From positions 1-14,906 of the forward strand of contig CAYTWB010000089.1 of assembly GCA_964441945.1 (NCBI GenBank): a DNA stretch of 14,906 nucleotides, given 5' to 3'. The position numbers and the translations under genes are program-made. Below are positions 6,024-11,488 of this stretch, in pieces (the first letter of the stretch is position 1; the number at the start of each line of letters is the position of its first letter). Source of the stretch: JADGQM01 sp964441945 (GTDB lineage Bacteria; Desulfobacterota; Syntrophobacteria; Syntrophobacterales; Syntrophobacteraceae). The notes beneath the pieces were generated by a model. The model had not been told where the DNA came from. It ran no database searches and saw nothing but the letters and a program-made list of their open reading frames with translations.

Positions 6024-6239
6024 ATGGACAAACAATTCAAGGTGCCGGAGCCTGTCGAGGACCTGGTCTCGATCCGTCGTGCCTATTTCGGCAAACGGTT
6101 CTGGGAGATCTGGGACACCATGATCCAGCGTCACCGGGATGCCTACCTCCTCGGCTGGATTGCCGAAGTGGAAGGACTCATCCGCAGGCTGGAGCGCCGT
6201 ATAGAACGAATTGAACATCGAGATGAGGAGCCATCATGA
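6024..6239 (+). CDS. 71-aa coiled-coil-like protein
   Basis: ATG 6024 lies after AAAAGGAGG at good spacing; an in-frame ATG at about 5961 is inside the repeat array and was not chosen. The protein begins MDKQFKVPEPVEDLVSIRRA and ends with a long charged helix (AEVEGLIRRLERRIERIEHRDEE) with Leu/Ile spacing that fits a coiled coil. It overlaps the DUF2997-like gene by four bases (ATGA at 6236-6239) and lies between it and the DUF1257 gene, so it is probably an expression partner of both. No named family was recognised. Confidence 0.7.
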   Translation: MDKQFKVPEPVEDLVSIRRAYFGKRFWEIWDTMIQRHRDAYLLGWIAEVEGLIRRLERRIERIEHRDEEPS

Positions 6240-6439
6240 AGCAGATCGTGATCGATATCGCAGACGACGGCGAGCTGAAGATCGAAACCAGGGGTTTTAG
6301 CGGACGAGCTTGTGTTGCCGAATCGCATTTCCTGAAAGATCTTCTTGGCAAGGAAACCGCCCGGCAGCTCACACCCGCCTACTACCAGCGCCAGGGGCAA
6401 AAGGAAGTCGTGAAGAAACACCTCAACCTCTGTGGGTAG
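6236..6439 (+). CDS. DUF2997-like small protein
   Basis: The 67-aa product has the compact beta-strand opening and Gly-rich turn typical of DUF2997: MKQIVIDIADDGELKIETRGFSG, followed by a single Cys (C-V-A-E-S in ACVAESHFLKDLLG) and a helix. The family form usually reads as a strand, a GF-x-G-x-x-C turn, then a helix containing LEEALG-like residues, which this fits. DUF2997 genes often neighbour DUF1257 genes, as here, which raises confidence. Function in the family is unknown. Start and coupling: ATGA overlap with the preceding gene, with GAGGAG upstream. The C-terminal tail (RQGQKEVVKKHLNLCG) is Lys-rich and ends Cys-Gly. Confidence 0.7.
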   Translation: MKQIVIDIADDGELKIETRGFSGRACVAESHFLKDLLGKETARQLTPAYYQRQGQKEVVKKHLNLCG

Positions 6440-6498
6440 CCAAGGTCCCCCTCCAACACCCCCGTTTTTGCGAATTTTACCTCCCCACACTGGGCGAT

Positions 6499-6546
6499 TT
6501 TTTACTATATGCCCCTCGGACGTAGTGGGACCCCTCCGGAGAGGTC
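6499..6546 (+). promoter_or_regulatory. AT-rich patch plus dyad before the DUF3150-like gene
   Basis: In the 157-base spacer 6440-6596 the GC-rich sequence is broken by an AT-rich patch (6499-6510) containing TACTAT, resembling a -10 box. No matching -35 hexamer sits at 17 bases. About 20 bases downstream is an 18-base dyad, GACCCCTCC/GGAGAGGTC at 6529-6546, with one mismatched pair. This could be a promoter with an operator for the next gene, but the -35 is missing, so confidence is low. Confidence 0.25.
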
Positions 6547-6596
6547 AATGCGCGTTTTGGCAGTGCTGATCGCGTCGTCAGAGCAAGGACAAGACC

Positions 6597-7472
6597 ATGG
6601 ATGAGAACATCTTTCAGAAGGCCTGCCTGGTTCAGCTGACTACTTCGTGTTGGCAGGGCTCCCGGATACTCGATGCCGCCGTTATGGAGCGGATCGGCAG
6701 CAGCGACTGGCTCAAAGGCAGAAAGTATCTCGTCAACCCAGAAACCCTAAACCCCATCCGGGCCGTCATCAGCCGCGCCAGGAAAGACCTGGAGCGAAAC
6801 GCTCTCCTTTTTCCCATAACCGGCCTCACGCTGGTGCCCAAAGAACAGCTTGCAGCCGTTGAAGAGGTCCTCGGCCGGCACCAATCCGACTTTCAGCAGG
6901 AAGTGGAGCGCTTTATCGAGGGCTATGAAAAAGCCAGGGAACTGGCCCGGCAAAGCCTTGCCGAGCTTTTCAGCGATCTTGACTACCCGGTGGCTATTCG
7001 TGACAAGTTCGGCTTCGAATGGCGCTACCTCGCCCTGGAGACCCCCGGCAAGTACCGGATTCTCACCCCAGAGATCTATGAGCGGGAGCTGGCCAAGTTC
7101 GAGGCCATGATGGAGGAGACCCGGGAGCTGGCCACGGCGGTCCTCCGGCAGGAATTTGCCGGGTGCGTCAACCACCTGGTCGAACGGCTCACCCATGACC
7201 CCGAGGGAAAACCGAAGATCTTCAAGAACTGCATGCTGGCAAAGGTTCGGGCCTTCCTCGATTCCTTCAATGGCCGGAACCTCTTTCAGGATGACCAGCT
7301 GGCCGGGCTGGTCGAGCAGGCGCGCTCGGTCCTCCATGAAGTCGATCCCGACGAGATCCGCGAAAACAGCTGGCTCAAGCGTCGGATCGCGGACGAAATG
7401 ACCAAGGTCAAGAGCGTCCTAGACGAATCCATTACCGACCTGCCACGACGCAAACTCCGCCTGGCTGTCTGA
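6597..7472 (+). CDS. DUF3150-like protein
   Basis: The 291-aa soluble protein starts MDENIFQKACLVQLTTSCWQ and continues with GSRILDAAVMERIGSSDWL and a PETLNPIRAVISRARKDLER section. This order (short strand opening, W-x-G motif, then an Arg/Leu helix carrying a gating Pro) is what I know of DUF3150 proteins, which are found in phages and other mobile elements and have no assigned activity. The middle (QEVERFIEGYEKARELARQSLAELF) and the C-terminal half are long charged helices. The start has AAGGAC about seven bases upstream; no other ATG is better. It stands alone: a 157-base spacer before it and a heptad-array spacer after it. The family match is from memory of motifs, so a profile search would settle it. 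Confidence 0.6.
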   Translation: MDENIFQKACLVQLTTSCWQGSRILDAAVMERIGSSDWLKGRKYLVNPETLNPIRAVISRARKDLERNALLFPITGLTLVPKEQLAAVEEVLGRHQSDFQQEVERFIEGYEKARELARQSLAELFSDLDYPVAIRDKFGFEWRYLALETPGKYRILTPEIYERELAKFEAMMEETRELATAVLRQEFAGCVNHLVERLTHDPEGKPKIFKNCMLAKVRAFLDSFNGRNLFQDDQLAGLVEQARSVLHEVDPDEIRENSWLKRRIADEMTKVKSVLDESITDLPRRKLRLAV

Positions 7473-7482
7473 ATCGGAAAAA

Positions 7483-7638
7483 GGCGATGGGCTATAGGCT
7501 ATGGGCTATGGGGGGATGGAGGAGAGAACATAGGTGAGAGGTGATAGGTTATCGGCTCACTTCCTTCTTTCTTGATTTCCCATTTCATCACCCAACTGCC
7601 CCACGCTCAGCCCATCGCCTATAGCCCATCGCCCATCG
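7483..7638. repeat. Second inverted GGCNATR heptad structure
   Basis: The left arm has four units 7483-7510 (GGCGATG, GGCTATA, GGCTATG, GGCTATG). The right arm has four units 7611-7638 in reverse orientation (CCCATCG, CCTATAG, CCCATCG, CCCATCG). The arms are separated by about 100 bases that include more degenerate GGTGATA/GGTTATC-like units near 7530-7555. It begins 10 bases after the stop of the DUF3150-like gene, and the right arm runs to AAAAGAGG, the ribosome-binding site of the nuclease gene. Confidence 0.9.
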
Positions 7639-7659
7639 CCTAAAAAGAGGATTTTAGCA

Positions 7660-8550
7660 ATGCCATTCACCAACAAGTACCACATACCAAGCGAAATCGT
7701 TTCCGCCATCGTCCGGGACCCATACTTCCATGACGGTCGGATCAGCGTGACGGCCCTCATCAACCCGCCGCGCATCCATCAATTGCAGAAGCGGCACGCC
7801 GATGAGGTCGTTCAGGACGTGAGCGAGCGGCTCTTTGCGCTCTATGGTCAGGTCGCTCACGGCATTCTGGAGCGGGCGGACGACTTCGAGGCCTTCCATG
7901 AAGAACGCCTCTCCATTCAGGTTGACGGCTGGAAGGTGACCGGGGCAACCGACCTCTACAAGCACCGCGGGAACGGCGAATATCTCCTTCGGGACTACAA
8001 GTTCACCTCGGTCTATGTGAGCAACTTTGACATCAAGCCCGAGTGGGCCGCCCAGCTGAATCTTTACGCCCATCTCTGGCGCCATCACGGCTTCGAGGTC
8101 CATCGCGCCCAGATCGTTGCCCTCTATCGAGACTGGCGAAGAATGGAAGCCGAGCGGAAGGAAAGCTATCCCCCACCCGTGCAGCTCTTCACCGTACCCC
8201 TCTGGTCGGATACTGAGGCCATGCAATACCTGACACAGCGCGTGAACCTCCACCAGGAAGCCGAGGCGCTGCCCTCCGATCTCCTGCCGCCATGTTCTCC
8301 CGATGAGCAATGGCGACGCGCGGAGAAGTTCGCAGTGATGAAAAAGGGTCGCAAAACCGCCGTCCGCTTGTACAACAGCCAGATCGAAGCCGAGATGGCG
8401 GCCGTCAGCATTCAGGGCTCCTACCTCGAACACCGTCCGGCCGAACCCATTCGCTGTAACTACTTTTGTTCTGTCAACCAATTCTGCAACCAATACGAAC
8501 AAGACAAGGCCAAAGGCTATAGGCCAAAGGCTATAGGAGAAAGGCTATAG
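7660..8550 (+). CDS. Cas4/RecB-like PD-(D/E)XK nuclease with Fe-S-type cysteines
   Basis: The 296-aa protein carries the motifs of the Cas4/RecB nuclease clade: a His in YGQVAHGIL (H67), an Asp in TGATDLY (D98), the D-x-K core RDYK (D112, K114), and the helix motif QLNLYAHLW (Q132, Y136). These bind metal and cut DNA in the family. One Cys at 212 plus a late C-terminal group C266, C270 and C276 (CNYFC...C) fits the 1+3 Cys layout that holds a 4Fe-4S cluster in Cas4/AddB-type nucleases. ATG 7660 has AAAGAGGA upstream. A 5'-to-3' exonuclease role that prepares ends for the neighbouring RecA-fold ATPase is likely. The last 14 codons (from 8508) and the TAG stop lie in a heptad array, so the C-terminal tail after about residue 283 is probably not conserved. 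Confidence 0.8.
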   Translation: MPFTNKYHIPSEIVSAIVRDPYFHDGRISVTALINPPRIHQLQKRHADEVVQDVSERLFALYGQVAHGILERADDFEAFHEERLSIQVDGWKVTGATDLYKHRGNGEYLLRDYKFTSVYVSNFDIKPEWAAQLNLYAHLWRHHGFEVHRAQIVALYRDWRRMEAERKESYPPPVQLFTVPLWSDTEAMQYLTQRVNLHQEAEALPSDLLPPCSPDEQWRRAEKFAVMKKGRKTAVRLYNSQIEAEMAAVSIQGSYLEHRPAEPIRCNYFCSVNQFCNQYEQDKAKGYRPKAIGERL

Positions 8551-8719
8551 GAGAAAGGCGATGGGCAATGGGCTATAGACAGGGCGCCGCGGGTGCTATT
8601 GACTCAGCCTGTCCCGTCTCAACTCTCAGCCTCACTGCCCCGCCTATTGCCCATAGCCAAAAACCCATAGCCCATACCCTATAGCCTCTTACCCATAGCC
8701 TATAGCCTATCGCCCATCG
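8508..8719. repeat. Third inverted GGCNATR heptad structure, entering the nuclease gene
   Basis: The left arm has ten contiguous heptads, 8508-8577, as five 14-base double units (for example GGCCAAAGGCTATA twice in a row). The right arm has eleven contiguous heptads, 8643-8719, in the opposite orientation (CCTATTG, CCCATAG, CCTATAG and similar). About 65 bases lie between. The left arm starts inside the nuclease gene and supplies its TAG stop at 8548-8550. The right arm runs to an A-rich AAAAAGGAG that is the ribosome-binding site of the next gene. Confidence 0.9.
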
Positions 8720-8742
8720 CCTAAAAAAAAAGGAGTTCAACC

Positions 8743-9702
8743 ATGTTTCGGAAAGCACAGCGCAAGCAAGCTAAACTCAGACTCGCCCTGGCCGGCCCGT
8801 CCGGCTCGGGGAAAACCTACTCGGCCCTTCTCATCGCCAAAGGCATCGGGGGGCCGGTCGCCATGATCGATACGGAGAGGCGCTCCGGCGAGCTTTACTC
8901 GCATCTTTATGAGTATGATGTCTCGCCCATCGACGGCCCGTTCGACCCGCAGGCCTACATCGACCGGATCAAGGCGGCGGAAGAGGCTGGCTACAACGTT
9001 CTCATCATCGATTCGCTCTCTCACGCCTGGGCCGGAGTCGGTGGGATCCTCGACATCAAGGACCGGATCGCCAAATCGAGCAGGAACAACAACGACTTCA
9101 CCGCCTGGCGGGAAGCAACTCCCAAGCACAACGAACTGGTGGACAGCATCCTCAAGAGCTCCTGCCATATCATTGCCACGCTTCGAACCAAAACCGCCTA
9201 TGAGGTCATTCAAGAGGAACGGAAGAAGGCGAAGGTGACCAAACTAGGCCTGGCCTTCGTTCAGCGCGAGGGCCTCGACTATGAGTTTACGGTCGTCCTC
9301 GATCTTTCCATAGACAGTCACATCGCATCCTCGACCAAGGACCGGACGGGGATCTTCGACGGGCAATACCTCACTCCCAGTGAGGAAACCGGCAGAAGAC
9401 TTCTCCAATGGCTCAATTCCGGGACCGATCCCAAAGCTGAAATGCTGCGGCAAATCGAAAGCCTGATCCGGCAGCTGGATTTGGGCGACCTCCAGCCCGC
9501 CTACTGGCTTTACGCCGGCAACAGGTACCAGGCCGCCTCGCTCGATCAACTCGATCTTGCCAACCTACAGGAGCAGCTCGCTCTGCTCACGCAGTGTCGT
9601 CAGAATCCGTCCAAGCTGGATCAATTCCAGAAACTCCTTGCCAGCCTTGTCAACCACCAGAGCATTGCATCGGACGGTGATAGACCAGAATGTGCCCATT
9701 GA
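8743..9702 (+). CDS. RecA-fold/AAA_24-like phage-type ATPase
   Basis: The 319-aa protein has a clear P-loop: Walker A GPSGSGKT at residues 18-25, an acidic DTE at 43-45, and Walker B LIIDSLSHAW at 87-96. A later conserved block, AWREATPKHNELVDSILKSSCHIIATLRTKT, is typical of phage-encoded RecA-fold NTPases of the AAA_24/Sak4-like group. KDRTGIFDG and a long C-terminal helical region follow. Sak4-type members promote annealing of single strands with an SSB partner; the family here is inferred, not proven. ATG 8743 follows AAAAAGGAG. It directly follows the Cas4-like nuclease gene, separated only by a heptad array, and ends the plus-strand block. A hairpin follows the stop. Confidence 0.8.
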   Translation: MFRKAQRKQAKLRLALAGPSGSGKTYSALLIAKGIGGPVAMIDTERRSGELYSHLYEYDVSPIDGPFDPQAYIDRIKAAEEAGYNVLIIDSLSHAWAGVGGILDIKDRIAKSSRNNNDFTAWREATPKHNELVDSILKSSCHIIATLRTKTAYEVIQEERKKAKVTKLGLAFVQREGLDYEFTVVLDLSIDSHIASSTKDRTGIFDGQYLTPSEETGRRLLQWLNSGTDPKAEMLRQIESLIRQLDLGDLQPAYWLYAGNRYQAASLDQLDLANLQEQLALLTQCRQNPSKLDQFQKLLASLVNHQSIASDGDRPECAH

Positions 9703-9714
9703 AATTGATCTTTA

Positions 9715-9757
9715 TCCTCCCGTGATGAGCCAGTCCGAACCGCCCATCGGGGGAGGA
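9715..9757 (+). terminator. Candidate transcript-end hairpin
   Basis: A 13-bp stem, TCCTCCCGTGATG 9715-9727 with CATCGGGGGAGGA 9745-9757, has one G-G mismatch, one G-T pair and a 17-base loop. It lies 12 bases after the stop of the RecA-fold ATPase gene. No T-run follows, so it is a weak or factor-dependent terminator, or an mRNA-stabilising hairpin. Confidence 0.45.
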
Positions 9758-9795
9758 TGAAGTCTTCGCATAGCAGTAACCGTTTCAGCCAACGT

Positions 9796-9825
9796 TTGTT
9801 TTCCAGAAACAGGGTGGAATATGGT
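9796..9825 (+). promoter_or_regulatory. Candidate sigma-70 promoter for the toxin-antitoxin pair
   Basis: TTGTTT (9796-9801) and TATGGT (9820-9825) are separated by 18 bases, with AT-rich sequence after (AAGATAAATC). It sits 82 bases before the antitoxin start, in the only promoter-like stretch after the end of the preceding operon. Position fits an independent transcription unit; the -10 box is imperfect. Confidence 0.4.
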
Positions 9826-9907
9826 AAGATAAATCTCAAGCGATACCTCGATTCAAGGGCGACCGAATAGTGGCCGAATCGCATCCTGGCCAGCAAGGAG
9901 ACATGTT

Positions 9908-10141
9908 GTGCAGACGGTAAGAAAGATATATGAAAATCTTCCGAAGGTCATCCGTGTTCCGGATGCTCTGAAGAATCGTCGTGTTGAAGTCATTCTGTTG
10001 CCGCTGGATGATGTCCCCGCAACCTCTCCGGGACCCTGCAAGGGCAAGAACCCGATTGAAGACTTCATCGGCGCATGGAAGGGAAAACCTCTGGTCCGGC
10101 CGGAGCAGGGCGAATATGAAAGTCGGGAGCCTCTGAAGTGA
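9908..10141 (+). CDS. VapB-like antitoxin
   Basis: The 77-aa product starts MQTVRKIYENLPKVIRVPDA, followed by a strand RRVEVILLPLDD and an acidic/hydrophobic tail containing GAWKGKPLVRPEQGEYESREPLK. This two-part layout (short N-terminal DNA-binding domain, C-terminal toxin-wrapping tail) is the usual form of VapB-type antitoxins partnered with PIN-domain toxins. The GTG start at 9908 has AAGGAG at 9895-9900, seven bases upstream; an ATG at 9903 gives a stop after a few codons. Its stop overlaps the toxin start (GTGATCA region; the toxin begins at 10138). It would neutralise the VapC toxin and repress its own promoter. The toxin gene is interrupted, so the antitoxin may be a relic. Confidence 0.75.
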   Translation: MQTVRKIYENLPKVIRVPDALKNRRVEVILLPLDDVPATSPGPCKGKNPIEDFIGAWKGKPLVRPEQGEYESREPLK

Positions 10142-10551
10142 TCATTGTTCCCGATACGAATGTATGGATAAAGCTGCTGAACCCAGGAGAGACGCCTGTC
10201 AAGGAGCGCTTTCGTAGGCCGAAGCCTGAAGAGATTCGGCTTTGCGCCGTCGTGAAAGCGGAACTCTATTTCGGTGCGCATAGGAGCAGCCGCAAGAGAG
10301 AAAATCTCGCCCTTCTCGAAAGCCTTTTCTAGATCTACACATCGCTTCCTTTTGACGATCGTGCTGCTTAGATCTATGGGAAGATTCGGGCCAAACTGGC
10401 GGCTTCCGGAACCCCCATCGGTCCTAACGATCTACTGAGCGCATCCATCGCTCTGGCCAACAAAGCAGTCCTGATTACCCATAATACCGGCGAATTCCAA
10501 AGGGTTCGTGGTCTCAAGATCGAAGACTGGGAAGAGCCTTCTCCAGCTTAA
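10138..10551 (+). pseudogene. vapC: VapC PIN-domain toxin with two in-frame TAG codons
   Basis: The frame reads as a full-length PIN-domain toxin of 137 codons, but codons 65 (10330-10332) and 78 (10369-10371) are both TAG. Everything else is intact: D6 in VPDTNVW, E42 in VVKAELYFG, the SLPFDDRAA segment, D98 in GPNDLLSASIALA, the THN motif at 114-116 and the closing LKIEDWEE. These are the acidic residues that bind metal for RNA cleavage. The frame starts with ATGATT-like ATC (start codon ATC/ATT; GTG at 10137 could also begin it) and overlaps the antitoxin stop. Stopping at codon 65 leaves a 64-aa peptide without D98, so the toxin is very probably inactive unless TAG is read through. Both TAGs sit in the same octamer, TAGATCTA (10330-10337 and 10369-10376). 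Six other genes here use TAG as a normal stop, so general recoding of TAG is unlikely. Confidence 0.75.
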
Positions 10552-10683
10552 CGCCGACTTCGGGCATAGTGACTACACTTCCCCGCAACCGTTTATTCTA
10601 TCTTCTTGTTTCCTCACCATTTTCCCAACCGTTCTTTTCCCCATCCAATGATTCTTGAACATGAAGCCATTGAGTGGTAAACG

Positions 10684-10711
10684 GTATGGGCGACCGGCCG
10701 GTCGCCCATAC
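10684..10711. repeat. 28-bp perfect palindrome between convergent genes
   Basis: The half-site GTATGGGCGACCGG (10684-10697) is followed directly by its exact reverse complement (10698-10711), with no loop. It lies between the end of vapC (10551) and the end of the minus-strand metallopeptidase gene (10775), and resembles REP-type palindromes with a GGCGACCGG core. A smaller hairpin CGGCG/CGCCG follows at about 10715-10728. No T-run is present on either side. The rest of 10552-10774 has no gene that I can support. Confidence 0.85.
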
Positions 10712-10774
10712 AACAGCGGCGCACACGCCGGTTGAACTGGCCGGGGACTTGCGCCCAGCTGTACCAGTGGGGGC

Positions 10775-11488
10775 TTAGACCAACGCTGCCTCCAGCTTCT
10801 GCTTTCTCTTCGCCCAGTCGGGCATGAGCTCTTCCAGGAGCCTGTAGAACTTCGGCCCGTGATTGCGATGCAGCAGGTGGCAAAGTTCATGGGTGATCAC
10901 GTAGTCGAGGCATTCACTAGGCGTCTGGATGAGGGCTATGTTGAGCGTCAGGGTTCCTCTGTGCGAAAGGCTGCCCCATCGCGTGCGCATTCGTCGAATC
11001 TTGAGTGCGGGACATTGGAGTCCCATGGATTCAAAACCGGTAAAACAGCGATCGAGACTCTCCAGGAACCTGGCTCTTGCTCTTCTCAAATACCAGCCAT
11101 TGAGCAGCTTCTTGACCTTTTCCGGTTCGACCGCGCCTTTGCAGGTGATCTGAAAGAATCCCCGCGCGAGCTTCACCGCATTCATTTCACCGGCCTGGAG
11201 CTTTAGCCGGTAATGACGCCCGAGGTAGCGGTGGGTTTCACCTCCGACATACGAGCGGGCTGGAGTTCGAGGTTCGAACTGGCTGAAGAAATCCATCTGC
11301 CGTTTGATCCACCCGCCGCGTCTTTGCAGCAGCCGTTCAATCGCTTCCGGCGGGGAGCCCATCGGGGCTTTCACGGTTACTCGACCGTCGGGGTGGACGG
11401 AGATCTCCATCGTCCGCCGGCTGCTGTAAACCACATTGAAGGCTATGTTCAGTTTGCCATAGGGAACAGAGCCGTTATAGCCGCTCAT
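10775..11488 (-). CDS. YgjP/DUF45 (SprT-like) zinc metallopeptidase
   Basis: The 237-aa protein has the DUF45/YgjP layout. The N-terminal half is beta-rich (TMEISVHPDGRVTVKAPMG, then a Gly/His hinge HRYLGRHYRLKL). The C-terminal half has TRWGSLSHRGTLTLNIALIQTP and the zinc motif HELCHLLHRNH, with H200, H204 and H210 as probable zinc ligands and E201 as the catalytic base. These residues look intact. The family is a group of intracellular zincins of unproven substrate, commonly encoded directly after hsdR in type I restriction loci. Its start codon (complement of 11486-11488) overlaps the hsdR stop (11485-11487), so it is the last gene of the minus-strand operon and is likely co-translated with HsdR. 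It ends 64 bases from the 28-bp palindrome. Confidence 0.85.
   Translation of the reverse strand: MSGYNGSVPYGKLNIAFNVVYSSRRTMEISVHPDGRVTVKAPMGSPPEAIERLLQRRGGWIKRQMDFFSQFEPRTPARSYVGGETHRYLGRHYRLKLQAGEMNAVKLARGFFQITCKGAVEPEKVKKLLNGWYLRRARARFLESLDRCFTGFESMGLQCPALKIRRMRTRWGSLSHRGTLTLNIALIQTPSECLDYVITHELCHLLHRNHGPKFYRLLEELMPDWAKRKQKLEAALV

Noticed and set aside
5329..8719. CRISPR array
   Set aside because: Repeat units are 7 bases, contiguous and without spacers, and no cas genes are present; the Cas4-like nuclease stands alone.
9557..9760. Plus-strand frame of 67 codons at the end of the RecA-fold ATPase gene
   Set aside because: It overlaps the ATPase gene in another frame and has no ribosome-binding site or motif.
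10138..10551. General recoding of TAG as an amino acid
   Set aside because: Genes ending at 529, 3199, 5336, 5947, 6439 and 8550 use TAG as their stop, and only vapC needs readthrough.
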